In this document: positions 46,907 to 56,003 of the stretch, piece by piece
How positions within the stretch are numbered: position 1 is the stretch's first letter
How the letters are laid out: every line of letters begins with the position of its first letter
Source: Bradyrhizobiaceae bacterium PARB1
Lineage (GTDB): Bacteria; Pseudomonadota; Alphaproteobacteria; Rhizobiales; Xanthobacteraceae
DNA: 64,000 nt
Direction: 5' to 3'
Assembly (NCBI GenBank): GCA_002256345.1
Contig: NKIY01000007.1
Coordinates: forward strand, 158,490-222,489
Notes under the pieces: generated by a model
Told to the model about the DNA's origin: nothing
Database searches by the model: none
Seen by the model: only the letters and a program-made list of their open reading frames with translations
Position numbers and translations under genes: made by a program

Positions 46907-46931
46907 AACCCCGCCTCACCGGCGGGGTTTT
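46907..46931 (+). terminator. Rho-independent terminator
   Basis: Nine-base-pair stem AACCCCGCC/GGCGGGGTT with a TCACC loop and a T tract, 31 bp after the GCG_CRPN-type stop. Confidence 0.85.
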
Positions 46932-47007
46932 CACTTTGGAGCATGATCCCGAAAAGCGGATGCCGGTTTTCGGATAAGATCTTGCACCGACATAAGAAAG
47001 CGTGACG

Positions 47008-47640
47008 TCAATGATCGTCGCGCTCGAACACGAATTTCGGCATTTCCCATTTCAACCGGATCGCGAGCAGACGGAATGTGAAGCCGACCACGAAGGCCGC
47101 GCCGATCACGACATCGGGGCTGAGGCCGTAGGTGATGCCGCCGATATAGATCAGTCCGGTGACAATGGAGACGCTGGCATAGAGTTCGGCGCGAAACAGC
47201 AGCGGCACGTCGTTGCATAGCACGTCACGGATCACGCCGCCGACGCAGCCGGTGATCATGCCTGCCACCACCACGATGAGGAACGGCTGTCCCATGCTCA
47301 TGGCGACATTGCAGCCCATAATGGTGAACACCACGAGGCCGATGGCGTCGAGCACCAGAAAGATGCCGTGGAAGCGGTGCACGAACTGCGCAAGCCCGAT
47401 GGTCGCGAGCGCCGCTCCACCGGTCAGCAGGAGCAGATACGGGCTCTTCACCCACCACAGCGGATAATGCCCGAGCAGCATGTCGCGCACCGATCCACCG
47501 CCGAGAGCGGTGATGCAGCCGAGCATCGCGACACCGAGCCAGTCCATCTTGCGACGGCCGGCGGCAAGCGCCGCCGTCATCGCTTCGGCAATCAGGGCAA
47601 TCATCGCAAGGGGAAACAGCAGGGCTTCGGTATGGGGCAT
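47008..47640 (-). CDS. TRIC-type cation channel family protein (UPF0126)
   Basis: Inner-membrane protein of 210 residues with seven hydrophobic segments arranged as two repeats of three plus one. Each repeat carries a Gly-rich/Arg-Asp motif: GGGSVRDMLLG near residues 47-57 and GGVIRDVL near 133-140. This is the YicG/UPF0126 family, homologous to trimeric intracellular cation channels; some bacterial members are glycine-related. It stands alone. Confidence 0.92.
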   Translation of the reverse strand: MPHTEALLFPLAMIALIAEAMTAALAAGRRKMDWLGVAMLGCITALGGGSVRDMLLGHYPLWWVKSPYLLLLTGGAALATIGLAQFVHRFHGIFLVLDAIGLVVFTIMGCNVAMSMGQPFLIVVVAGMITGCVGGVIRDVLCNDVPLLFRAELYASVSIVTGLIYIGGITYGLSPDVVIGAAFVVGFTFRLLAIRLKWEMPKFVFERDDH

Positions 47641-48445
47641 GAATCAGCAACTTTTGAGGAGGTTGCTGTCTAGCATGGATTGGCAGAGCCCACCGCCAGT
47701 CCGCGCTGTCCTGACGAAGAGCGCTATCGACCGGCTTCGTTTGCGTGACGCGCAAGATCAAAATAGCAGCGACGCTACCTCACCCATTGATATAATTCCT
47801 ACCCCACCCTATCCTCTCCCTGTCCTGTTCACGAGGGGCGCTTCTCGAGGGCGTCTTGAGAGTGGGGCAGGATACGGTGCCCGCGGCCTTGCCTCGCAAG
47901 CAGGACTCGGGAGGCCGGGGGCCACCGTCCCTCCCCATTACGAGGGGGAGCCGATAGGTCGGCTGCGACGGCACAGGCGAACGGCGGGAAAACCGTCGGG
48001 ATCAACGAAACCGAAACTTCGTGAATCGAAGGAGTACGGGACGTGCCGGTGTGCGACAGAGCGGTCCTCCAGCCCAAAATCCCGTGATGGCGCGCCGAGA
48101 GGCGTTGCGATGGACGGAGGCTGACGTTTCAGCCCGAGCACATCGCATGGACGACCCGAATTGCGCTTCTTGGCGCGTCATTCCCCTCACCTTCGAGGGG
48201 GAAAACAGGGACCTCCACTTCGCGCCGCGGACGCGACAGGGACAGCGCGTGCGCGCTGCAAATTTTTCCGGACATGGCTGTTTGACAAGTTGAGATGAGG
48301 GAACGGCAAAGCCCGCGGCCGTAGCCGTGGGATGGGTTGAGCGCAGGCGCGTCAGCGCCGGAGCAAAAACCCATCGGCAGGGCCTGCCGCATCGTTCGGC
48401 CGATGGGTTTTCGCCAAGACGCTCAACCCATCCTACGGCCTCCCG
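47641..48445. other. 805 bp repeat-rich intergenic region
   Basis: No credible gene was found here despite several open frames, which lack ribosome sites and protein-like composition. Near 47800-47960 it has CCACCCTATCCTCTCCC...CCTCCCCATTACGAGGGGGA of the same general flavour as the CCCTC-type repeats. A C-rich/G-rich inverted element follows at 48180-48260, and a clear repeat at 48328-48436. It looks like accumulated repeat remnants. Confidence 0.5.
48328..48436. repeat. Palindromic repeat (GATGGGTTGAGCG...CGCTCAACCCATC)
   Basis: Nested inversions: GATGGGTTGAGCG at the left pairs with CGCTCAACCCATC at the right, and inner AAACCCATCGGC pairs with GCCGATGGGTTTT. This matches a dispersed element family of Bradyrhizobiaceae. 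A partial relative is at 41577-41620. Confidence 0.7.
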
Positions 48446-48763
48446 CTACCAATAGCGGCGACGCCAGGCACGACGCCGATAGAGACGACGGCGACGCCAA
48501 GCGCGTGGCCGCCAGTAGCGGCGACGCCACGCTCGCCTGCGCCAACCCCAGCGGCGACGACGCCACTGCACCTGTTCCGGCTGCAGGCGATCCACATCGT
48601 CCTGCGACGCCACTGCGGGCTGAGGCGCATCGTCTTGTCGCCGATTTCCGACCGGACCGACCGGCGGCAACGGCGCGGCTTCCGCGGTGGTGAGCGTCTT
48701 TGCGACAAGCATACCGCCCGCAGCGAATGCGAGCCCGAGCTTCAGAAAATGACGGCGTTCCAT
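48446..48763 (-). CDS. Tat-leader protein with Arg/Trp-rich tandem C-terminus
   Basis: Small protein of 105 residues. The N-terminus is a twin-arginine signal (ERRHFLKLGL, then a hydrophobic stretch to ~20 and cleavage near AEA-AP at 29-30). After a polar linker, residues 67-105 are built of Arg clusters separated by Trp/Tyr (WRRRRW, AWRRRYW): 22 Arg and 8 Trp in 39 residues. Charge and aromatic pattern suggest binding to acidic polymers, lipids or nucleic acid in the periplasm; this is inference. Similar Arg/Trp-rich short secreted proteins occur in Bradyrhizobium. Confidence 0.75.
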   Translation of the reverse strand: MERRHFLKLGLAFAAGGMLVAKTLTTAEAAPLPPVGPVGNRRQDDAPQPAVASQDDVDRLQPEQVQWRRRRWGWRRRAWRRRYWRPRAWRRRRLYRRRAWRRRYW

Positions 48764-48861
48764 CGCGATCCTCCCTGAGTTCTGTCAGGACGCGAGGATC
48801 GGATCAGCGGCATGAATGGAAACTGAATATACGCAGGAACTCACTCATTCAGACGAGAAGC

Positions 48862-49563
48862 TCATCGAAAGCCTGCTGCGTGTCCCACCACCTGGCCGTC
48901 GAGGCCGTTGAAGCCATGATAACCTCGCGCTTCGCACGGATCGCCATCGTTACGTCCGCCGCTCAACCAGGCTACGCGGGCGCGACCGCCCGACCATTTG
49001 ATGAATGGCTCGACGCCAGCCGGCGCGGTGAACTTGCAGCCGTCATTGCGGTGATGGATCACCAGCGTGCGCGGCAATGCCGAAGGCGATCCGACGATCG
49101 ACATGACATTGCTGCCGCTCCCGGATTCTGCGCTGAGAAAGCCGGAGGTCAGCACCAGCGCATCCGGTCGCGCGCCGCGCGCAATCCCTTCTGCCGCCCG
49201 CTGTGTCCCGCGGCTGGTCGTCACCACCGTCACGGGCCGCTTGATCGCGGCCATGTATTGCACGGCGCTGGAGAGATCCGTTCCCGCATCCATCACAAGT
49301 ACGGCGAGCCCCCGTGCTGCATAGGCGCTGCGGGTACGCACGAGCTGATTGCCCTTCAGGCCATTGATCTCGCCATGCTCGCCCGGATTGATAGCGCCGC
49401 TGCCGCCTGGCATCAGGATGACGCTTGCCCGTGGCGATGCGGGCTTGATCAGCACGGCGCGGGAGCCGGCGATAGAAACGGTCTCGTCGGCTATAGCCGC
49501 GCTGCTCGTCGATCCGACTAGCGCAGCAGCAATGACGTAGACGACCCAGGCTTGGCCTCTCAT
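48862..49563 (-). CDS. Secreted alpha/beta-hydrolase-like protein
   Basis: Protein of 233 residues with a signal peptide (hydrophobic 7-22, cleavage near AIA-DE). The fold is compatible with a small alpha/beta hydrolase: ASVILMPGGSGAI is an oxyanion-type strand/loop, VVTTSRGT carries a possible nucleophile Ser, HHRNDGCKF an acid, and ARGYHGFNGLD a His. The standard GxSxG elbow is degenerate (TTSRGT). It belongs to no family I can name with certainty. Confidence 0.75.
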   Translation of the reverse strand: MRGQAWVVYVIAAALVGSTSSAAIADETVSIAGSRAVLIKPASPRASVILMPGGSGAINPGEHGEINGLKGNQLVRTRSAYAARGLAVLVMDAGTDLSSAVQYMAAIKRPVTVVTTSRGTQRAAEGIARGARPDALVLTSGFLSAESGSGSNVMSIVGSPSALPRTLVIHHRNDGCKFTAPAGVEPFIKWSGGRARVAWLSGGRNDGDPCEARGYHGFNGLDGQVVGHAAGFR

Positions 49564-49657
49564 CGTGCATCTCCTCGTCAGTCATCATGAAGGACAGGCG
49601 AGATCACACTGAAATTCGTCAGCGCCCGCTTCTCACGCTGCGCTGACGAACCCTTCC

Positions 49658-51190
49658 TCACAACGGCATATTGTCGTGCTTCTTCATCGGCACTTCGACA
49701 TGCTTGTCCTTCAGCATGGCCAGTGCGCGGGCGATGCGCTTGCGGGTGGAGTGCGGCATGATCACATCGTCGATATAGCCGCGCTCGGCCGCAACGAACG
49801 GCGACAGGAAGCGGTCTTCGTATTCCTTGGTGCGCGCGGCGATCTTCTCGGCATCGCCGATGTCCTGGCGGAAGATGATTTCCACCGCGCCCTTGGCGCC
49901 CATCACAGCGATCTGCGCGGTCGGCCAAGCATAGTTCATGTCGGCGCCGATTTCCTTCGAGGCCATCACGTCGAAGGCGCCGCCATAGGCCTTGCGGGTG
50001 ATCACAGTCACCAGCGGCACGGTGCACTGGCTATAGGCGAACAGCAGTTTGGCGCCATGCTTGATCAGACCGCCATATTCCTGCGCGGTGCCTGGCAGGA
50101 AGCCCGGGACGTCTACGAAGGTCACGATCGGAATGTTGAAGGCATCGCAGAAACGCACGAAGCGTGCCGCTTTTCGCGAGGCATCGCTATCGAGCACACC
50201 GGCCAGAACCATCGGCTGGTTGGCGACAAAGCCCACCGTCTTGCCGGCGATGCGGCCGAAGCCGGTGACGATATTCTTCGCAAACGTGTCCGCGAGTTCG
50301 AAGAAGTCGCCCTCGTCCACGACCTTCAGGATCAGTTCCTTGATGTCATAGGGCTTGTTCGGGTTGTCGGGGATCAGCGTGTCGAGACTGTCGTCGGTGC
50401 GCTCGATATCGTCGAAGCTCGGCCATTCCGGTACGCCTTCGGTATTGTTCGACGGGAGGAAGTCGATCAGCCGGCGCATCTGCAGCAGCGTCTCGACATC
50501 GTTCTCGAACGCGCCGTCGGCGATCGATGATTTCGTCGCATGAACGCTGGCGCCACCGAGTTCTTCCGCGGTGACGACCTCGTTGGTGACGGTCTTCACG
50601 ACGTCGGGGCCGGTGACGAACATGTAGCTGGTGTTCTTCACCATGAAGATGAAGTCGGTCATGGCCGGCGAATAGACGTCGCCGCCGGCGCAAGGTCCCA
50701 TGATGACGGAGATCTGCGGGATCACGCCCGACGCCTGCACATTGCGGCGGAAGACGTACGAATATCCCGCGAGCGCCGCGACGCCTTCCTGGATGCGCGC
50801 GCCGCCGGCGTCATAGAGGCCGATGATCGGCGCCCGCGCCTTCATCGCCATGTCCTGAATCTTGGTGATCTTCAGCGCATGGGTCTCGGACAGCGAGCCG
50901 CCGAACACGGTAAAATCCTTGGCGAAGACGAAGATCTTGCGGCCATTGACCGTGCCCCAGCCGGTGACGACGCCGTCGCCCGGAATCTTGGACTTTTCCA
51001 TCCCGAATTCCACCGAGCGGTGTTCGACGAACATGTCGAATTCTTCGAAGGATCCCTTGTCCAGCAGCAATTCGATACGCTCGCGGGCGGTCAGCTTGCC
51101 CTTCGAGTGCTGCGACTCGATGCGCTTCTCGCCACCGCCGAGTTTTGCGCCGGCGCGGCGCGCTTCGAGCGTATCCAGGATCTCTTTCAT
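49658..51190 (-). CDS. Acyl-CoA carboxylase beta subunit (propionyl-CoA carboxylase type)
   Basis: Carboxyltransferase subunit of 510 residues that moves CO2 from biotin to propionyl-CoA or another acyl-CoA. Both crotonase-like halves are present: [12 protein letters not shown] and [16 protein letters not shown] in the N-half, and [25 protein letters not shown] with [16 protein letters not shown] in the C-half. Length is typical of PccB. The biotin-carrying alpha subunit is not adjacent. GGAG lies before the ATG at 51190. Confidence 0.95.
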   Translation of the reverse strand: MKEILDTLEARRAGAKLGGGEKRIESQHSKGKLTARERIELLLDKGSFEEFDMFVEHRSVEFGMEKSKIPGDGVVTGWGTVNGRKIFVFAKDFTVFGGSLSETHALKITKIQDMAMKARAPIIGLYDAGGARIQEGVAALAGYSYVFRRNVQASGVIPQISVIMGPCAGGDVYSPAMTDFIFMVKNTSYMFVTGPDVVKTVTNEVVTAEELGGASVHATKSSIADGAFENDVETLLQMRRLIDFLPSNNTEGVPEWPSFDDIERTDDSLDTLIPDNPNKPYDIKELILKVVDEGDFFELADTFAKNIVTGFGRIAGKTVGFVANQPMVLAGVLDSDASRKAARFVRFCDAFNIPIVTFVDVPGFLPGTAQEYGGLIKHGAKLLFAYSQCTVPLVTVITRKAYGGAFDVMASKEIGADMNYAWPTAQIAVMGAKGAVEIIFRQDIGDAEKIAARTKEYEDRFLSPFVAAERGYIDDVIMPHSTRKRIARALAMLKDKHVEVPMKKHDNMPL

Positions 51191-51365
51191 GTGCTCCAGC
51201 CCGTCAATTCACGTGTTTTCGCCCGCCCTTGCGGCGGGGTTTGAGGGCCGTTCTAGCATGCGGTTTTCGGCCGTGGAAACGCCCATCCGCATGGCTGGAA
51301 ACCGTTGAAAATGCATGGCAACGCCGCACGCATTGCCTATATCCGGATCAGTCAGGGAGGCAGGC

Positions 51366-51827
51366 ATGGCGAATATCACCATCAACGAGAATAGCGGCGC
51401 AGCCACCGGCGGGGTTCGCGATTTGCTGCGCTGGGAGGGCGTCACCCTCTTTATTGGCATGACGCTGTTCTATTGGATTTCCGGCGCATCCTGGCTGAAT
51501 TACGCGCTAGTCTTCTTCGTTCCGGATCTCGCCTTTCTGGCCTACCTGGCGGGCCCCCGCATCGGCGCCGGCGTCTACAACGCGACCCACGCCACCATCG
51601 GACCTCTGCTGCTGGTGCTGTTCGGTCTCGTGACCGCCGAGCCATTGCCGGGGTCGCTCGCCATCATCTGGCTCGCCCATATCGGCTTCGACCGGATGCT
51701 CGGCTACGGCCTGAAATACGAGACGGGCTTCCGCTTCACCCATCTCGGCCGCATCGGCAAGGACGCCGCGGCCGAGCCAGCCGCGAAAGTCAATCCGACC
51801 ACCGGCAACCAGATCAAGGCAGTGTAA
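51366..51827 (+). CDS. DUF4260 family membrane protein
   Basis: Integral membrane protein of 153 residues with about four hydrophobic segments (roughly 27-45, 48-68, 72-90, 93-112). DLLRWEGVTLFIGM, FFVPDLAFLAYL and WLAHIGFDRMLGYGLKY fit DUF4260, of unknown function. GGGAGGCAGGC before the ATG at 51366 supports the start. Single gene. Confidence 0.88.
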   Translation: MANITINENSGAATGGVRDLLRWEGVTLFIGMTLFYWISGASWLNYALVFFVPDLAFLAYLAGPRIGAGVYNATHATIGPLLLVLFGLVTAEPLPGSLAIIWLAHIGFDRMLGYGLKYETGFRFTHLGRIGKDAAAEPAAKVNPTTGNQIKAV

Positions 51828-51869
51828 CGGCCAGGCGCGGGATTTTTGTTCACGCGTCTCGAAGGAAGC

Positions 51870-51901
51870 GGGAGAGCGCATGCCATAGACAGCGCTCTCC
51901 C
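51870..51901. terminator. Inverted repeat between convergent genes, terminator-like
   Basis: Perfect ten-base-pair stem GGGAGAGCGC/GCGCTCTCCC with a 12-base loop. There is no T tract, so termination is uncertain. Confidence 0.45.
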
Positions 51902-51922
51902 GACGGCTCTAGCCGCACATCG

Positions 51923-53260
51923 TCATGCGAGCGTTTCGTCCAGCCAGTCGAAGATGCGGGCACACGACAGCCGGCTCGCACCGACCTGGCAATGCGCTCC
52001 CGCACCTTCGGCTTTGGTAAAGCGGATCATGGTCTTGCGGCAGGTCAGGTGATCGAACAGTTGCTGTGGCTGGCCTTTGAAGAACAGGTCGTCTTCCGGA
52101 TCCAGCACCAGCGTCGGGCAACTGATCTTTTCCGCGATGCCGTCCTTCACATTGAAGTCCAGCGCCTTGGCGAAATAGCCGCGCGGCGTCTTGGCGCCTG
52201 TGGCCCACATGCCATGGGTGATGGCCCAGCGCGAGGTCGGCGATGCCTTCATCGCGGCTTCGAGCGCACGATCGACCTCCGGCGCATGCTCCGCGCGCAG
52301 CGATGCGTCGAAGGCATCGTATTTGTCGGGCGGGACGCGCGCCGCAGCCCGGTGAACCGCGCCGTAATCGTAGAGGCCGTCATTGGCAACCAGCGCGGCA
52401 AGACGCTTCTCGAAGGCCGCCGCACGCGGCGCGAGCACGCCGCCGAGGCTGATGCCCATATACGCAATCTTTTTCGGATCGATCCCCGGCTGCTTCAATG
52501 CAAAGTCGACCACCGGCGTGATGACCTTCTCCCAGTCCGGACGGAACACGAGCCCTTCACGATGCAGAGGCCCATATTGTCCCGGCCCGTCGAATGCCAG
52601 CACGTTGTAGCCACGCTCGACACCGGCACGCGCGCCCGAGAAGTGCATCTCTTCGACCGAGCCGTCAAAGCCCGTATGCATGATCAGCGTCGGTCGCGGA
52701 CGACCTGAGTCATCGACGAGATGCAGGTATCCCGGCAGCGTGGTGTTTTCATAGGGAATCTCGACATGCTTGATCGGCTGGTCGTGTAGCGCCGCGCTCT
52801 GCTTGTAAGTTTCTACCGACAGCTGGTAGGCGCGCGCCACCCGCGGGTCCTTAGGGTTGGCATGGAGGAAGAACTCGGACGCAAAGTAATAGGTGCTGGC
52901 ACGCAGAAAGCTGTCCCGGGCGCTGACCCGGTGGCCGCGTGCAAGCTGATCGGTCCCCTCCCTGGCGACCTTGTCGGCGGTCGCGTTCCACTCGTTGTAC
53001 CAACTGTCGTAGTCGCCGGCCTTGATGCGGGACGACGTCGCCAGCACCTCCCCGAACAGCGAACCACCATATTCCCCCGTACCGAAAAGCCGCAGGGTCT
53101 CAAACCAGAATTGGACGTCATCCGGGAACAGCGGTGGCTTTGCCGCCGGCGGCATCGGCGCGGTCGCCGCCGGTGGGGTGGTCTGGGCGGCGGCATACGT
53201 GGTGGTGGTGGCCACGGCGGCCAGCGATACCCCGAGCTCCAAAAGTGTCCTGCGATCCAT
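51923..53260 (-). CDS. Secreted alpha/beta hydrolase of the FrsA/dihydroxypseudooxynicotine-hydrolase-like group
   Basis: Serine hydrolase of 445 residues. The N-terminus MDRRTLLELGVSLAAVATTTT resembles a Tat signal, with RR at 3-4 (read in parts). A helical lid domain (~50-165) precedes the hydrolase core: IMHTGFDGSVEEMHF, nucleophile elbow GISLGG, DPEDDLFF with the acid, and a late His in AGAHCQVGASRLS. Such enzymes cleave C-C or ester/peptide bonds. GGAGGAACCC precedes the ATG. It is divergent from a TetR gene across a palindromic operator, so the substrate or product probably controls it. Confidence 0.9.
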   Translation of the reverse strand: MDRRTLLELGVSLAAVATTTTYAAAQTTPPAATAPMPPAAKPPLFPDDVQFWFETLRLFGTGEYGGSLFGEVLATSSRIKAGDYDSWYNEWNATADKVAREGTDQLARGHRVSARDSFLRASTYYFASEFFLHANPKDPRVARAYQLSVETYKQSAALHDQPIKHVEIPYENTTLPGYLHLVDDSGRPRPTLIMHTGFDGSVEEMHFSGARAGVERGYNVLAFDGPGQYGPLHREGLVFRPDWEKVITPVVDFALKQPGIDPKKIAYMGISLGGVLAPRAAAFEKRLAALVANDGLYDYGAVHRAAARVPPDKYDAFDASLRAEHAPEVDRALEAAMKASPTSRWAITHGMWATGAKTPRGYFAKALDFNVKDGIAEKISCPTLVLDPEDDLFFKGQPQQLFDHLTCRKTMIRFTKAEGAGAHCQVGASRLSCARIFDWLDETLA

Positions 53261-53314
53261 GGGTTCCTCCAAATTGTTTATTGGCGCTCGCTAAAATGGC
53301 ATGTGAAACCTACT

Positions 53315-53334
53315 AACGCAAATTAATTTGCATT
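53315..53334. promoter_or_regulatory. Palindromic operator between hydrolase and TetR genes
   Basis: A perfect 14-bp palindrome GCAAATTAATTTGC (53318-53331) extends to AAcGCAAATTAATTTGCaTT with one mismatch. It lies 12 bp before the TetR ATG and 55 bp before the hydrolase start, the usual place for a TetR operator controlling both. Confidence 0.7.
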
Positions 53335-53345
53335 AAGGAAGACCC

Positions 53346-53906
53346 ATGACGGGGAAAACTCGACCCGGTGGACGGACTGCCCGGACCAAAGAAGCGGTCT
53401 TCGAGGCCGTCGCCGCCCTGATCGCAGAGCGCGGATATGACAACATCGCCATGACCGACATCGCAGAACGCGCGGGCGTTGCCGCCACGAGCCTCTATCG
53501 CCGCTGGGGCGACGTGCGCGTACTGGTGCTGGAAGTGGCGGTGGAAGAGTTGATGCGCGAGCGTCCCCTACCCGACACCGGATCGCTTCGCGGTGACCTG
53601 AGTGCCTGGGGCCGCTCGGTCGCCGCGGGTCTCAACAGTCGTGAAGGCTCGTCATTCTTTCGCGCACTCGTCGCAACGATGATGCCTGCAGGCACAGACG
53701 AAACGGCGCGCTCCGCAGCACTGACGCCGCGAAGCAAGCAGATCTCAACGATGCTCGCGCGCGCGAGAGAGCGCGGAGAGAAAACGCCCTCGACGGCCGA
53801 AGTACTGGATCACCTGCTATCACCACTCTATGTGCGTGCGCTGTTTGGCGCCCCCGCCGACGAAGCCTTCGCGGAGAGGCTGGTTGAGCGGCTGATTGCC
53901 CGATAA
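53346..53906 (+). CDS. TetR-family transcriptional regulator
   Basis: Repressor-type regulator of 186 residues. The N-terminal helix-turn-helix (about 13-58) contains IAERGYDNIAMTDIAERAGV and SLYRRWGD, typical of TetR. The C-terminal domain (TetR_C type) binds an unknown ligand. AAGGAAGACCC precedes the ATG. Divergent transcription and the operator just upstream indicate autoregulation together with the hydrolase gene. Confidence 0.93.
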   Translation: MTGKTRPGGRTARTKEAVFEAVAALIAERGYDNIAMTDIAERAGVAATSLYRRWGDVRVLVLEVAVEELMRERPLPDTGSLRGDLSAWGRSVAAGLNSREGSSFFRALVATMMPAGTDETARSAALTPRSKQISTMLARARERGEKTPSTAEVLDHLLSPLYVRALFGAPADEAFAERLVERLIAR

Positions 53907-54040
53907 CAACGCGCTCCGCGCCAGATTATCCCGACGGGCCGCAACATGCTTCGGCTCGCGGATGCAATCTCCCGATAGACCGGGACGGCCAACTTGATGA
54001 AAACTCCAAATGTATAGCGTCGAGCGAGCTGCCAGTTGAT

Positions 54041-54307
54041 CTAACGCGCGCGCCCCGAAAGCCTCAGCACGAAGACGAGAACCTCGGCCACTGCCTTGTA
54101 GAGTTCTTCCGGTATTTCGTCGCCGAGCTCGATATTGGAGAGCGCACCGGCGAGCACCTCATTCTCCTCGATCGGGATGTCGTGCGCCTTGGCGACTTCG
54201 ATGATCTTTTCGCCAACCGCCCCGCGGCCCTTGGCAGTGACCCGCGGCGCCCCGGTCTTGTCGTAATGGAGCGCAACGGCAAGCGCGCGTTTCGGTTGCA
54301 CGATCAT
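54041..54307 (-). CDS. FlhB C-terminal-domain-like protein (FhlB type)
   Basis: Protein of 88 residues equal to the cytoplasmic domain of FlhB/YscU without the membrane part. The start MIVQPKRALAVALHYD aligns with the self-cleavage point of FlhB, but NPTH is replaced by QPKR, so there is no cleavage site. The family end PEELYKAVAEVLVFVLRL is intact. Its ATG overlaps the FliK-like stop (ATGA), so the two are translationally coupled. Such paralogues accompany stand-alone fliK-like genes and may compete with or assist FlhB in export switching. Confidence 0.85.
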   Translation of the reverse strand: MIVQPKRALAVALHYDKTGAPRVTAKGRGAVGEKIIEVAKAHDIPIEENEVLAGALSNIELGDEIPEELYKAVAEVLVFVLRLSGRAR

Positions 54308-55962
54308 AGCGCCATGTCCAGGAAATGACCGGCCGAAGCAGGTGCCGCCTGCTGCGGGGCGCCTTCGCGCACGAAGATATCGCCCGGTTGCAGCTTGGCG
54401 CGGATCAGCGCCTGGCTCAATTGCCCGGCTTCCGCCTGCAACTGCTTCGCTGTCGATGGCCGTTCCGCCCACATGCGAACGGATGTCTTCTCGCTCATCA
54501 ACGACACAACCGCATGAATGGGGCCGGTCGGCTCGACATCCAGCGAGAAGCGCGCGCACCAGACTTTCTTCGCAGCGTCGGCTTCGCTGCCCTGTCCGCC
54601 ATCGCGTGAAATCTCAAACTGCGCGATCGCGGTGCCATGCGGCATGGCGAATGGAATCTCGAAGCTCCAGCGCGGCGTCCCCTGATCCATGCGCTGCGCC
54701 ACCGCCGCATCGACACGGTCCGGCAGCGACGCGACTTGATGCAGTGTCTGCCGGGCGATCGCGGCATCCGTGTCGGCGAGCAAATGATGGACGGTCTCGC
54801 CCAATGGCGCGTTTGGCGAGAGCGTCGGCTGCGATATCGGCTGCGGCGTCGGCAAGGCGCCGCGTAACGGTGGCGGCGGCACCTGCGGACGCAGGGCCTG
54901 CGCATCAACATAGGGTGCGCCGGGCTGTCCCTTCACCGTCGATATCTGCTGCAGCAGCGCGCTCTCGTCGGGCAGCAGCTTTGCGACCATGTCTGCGATC
55001 TTGGCTGCGGATTGCTGCGGGCCGTTGCTCACCATTGTGCTGGCCGACTTTGCGGCAGCCGCGGCAACTTGCGGACGGATGTCGACTTCGGCTCCTTCGT
55101 CAGTCGCGGTCGGCATCGGAGACGGCGCGGCTTCCTCCTTCACAGCAGCCTTCGGCAACATCGCCGGCACCAGCGTGGCCGCAGCGGCCTGCACCTGCGC
55201 AGCGATCGTCAGCGGCGCGGCTGTGGTCTGCGGTTGGGCCGGAGCGGCCTGCGGCATGGCAGGCGCCAACATCGCGGGCTTGCCACCCGCATCGGCCGCC
55301 AGCGCCGTCGTCAACGCTTGTTTGAGCACAACCAGCGCCGCCTTCATGTCCGGCATTGCACCAGAAGCCGTTGCACCCTTCGCAAGCGATGCCTCGAGAA
55401 ACAGGCCTGAGTTCTGAAACGCAGTCTTCACCTCGCTGCCGGTGAGCTTCGTATCGAGCGGCGGTCGCTGCGCCAGCACCTGCGCGATGGCCTGCTGCAA
55501 TTTCGGCGGCAGATTCTCCAGCGATGTCGCTGCGCCGAGATTGGCGAACAGCGTGGAGAGACTTGCCTGTTTGGTCACGGCCCCCAATGCGGCCTGCGAT
55601 ACGGCCACGGCTTCAGGCGCAGTCAATTGCGCCTTGGATGCCGCCAGCGCCGTCATCAGCGTGGCGGTCAGATCGGATGTCGATATGGCCGCTGCGCCGG
55701 TCGCCGCCGCCTGCCGTGGGAGCACGGCGAGACGAATGCCATCGCTGGTCTGCGATACAGCAAGCTGCAATGTCTGCCCGGCCTGCAATGGCACCTGGGT
55801 TTGCACGTCGATGGCCTGACCGGCGATGGAAATGCGCGCCTGATTGTTGGACGAGACTTCGAGCACCCGCGCTGCAACCACACTGCCGGGCTGAAACGCG
55901 ACATCGCGCGCCACGCCTTGCGCGGCGACGAGGGACGGAATCGCATTGACGGTAACCGACAT
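54304..55962 (-). CDS. FliK-like flagellar hook-length control protein
   Basis: Protein of 552 residues. A short N-terminal beta region (residues ~20-70, PGSVVAARVLEVSSNNQARIS) precedes a long Ala/Pro/Gln-rich disordered middle, as in hook-length rulers. The C-terminal ~110 residues (FEIPFAMPHGTAIAQFEISRDG, VSLMSEKTSVRMWAERPSTAKQL read in parts) fit the Flg_hook domain that signals to FlhB. It is outside any flagellar cluster, paired with an FlhB-like gene, and preceded by a CtrA-type box. Confidence 0.82.
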   Translation of the reverse strand: MSVTVNAIPSLVAAQGVARDVAFQPGSVVAARVLEVSSNNQARISIAGQAIDVQTQVPLQAGQTLQLAVSQTSDGIRLAVLPRQAAATGAAAISTSDLTATLMTALAASKAQLTAPEAVAVSQAALGAVTKQASLSTLFANLGAATSLENLPPKLQQAIAQVLAQRPPLDTKLTGSEVKTAFQNSGLFLEASLAKGATASGAMPDMKAALVVLKQALTTALAADAGGKPAMLAPAMPQAAPAQPQTTAAPLTIAAQVQAAAATLVPAMLPKAAVKEEAAPSPMPTATDEGAEVDIRPQVAAAAAKSASTMVSNGPQQSAAKIADMVAKLLPDESALLQQISTVKGQPGAPYVDAQALRPQVPPPPLRGALPTPQPISQPTLSPNAPLGETVHHLLADTDAAIARQTLHQVASLPDRVDAAVAQRMDQGTPRWSFEIPFAMPHGTAIAQFEISRDGGQGSEADAAKKVWCARFSLDVEPTGPIHAVVSLMSEKTSVRMWAERPSTAKQLQAEAGQLSQALIRAKLQPGDIFVREGAPQQAAPASAGHFLDMAL

Positions 55963-56003
55963 GGCTGCACCCGAGTCTGGTGCAGCAACCTAGGTTAAGC
56001 GAC

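Noticed and set aside
47480-48124. Open frame of 214 codons in the 47.6-48.4 kb gap
   Set aside because: It overlaps the TRIC gene on the other strand, has no ribosome site, and crosses repeat-like DNA.
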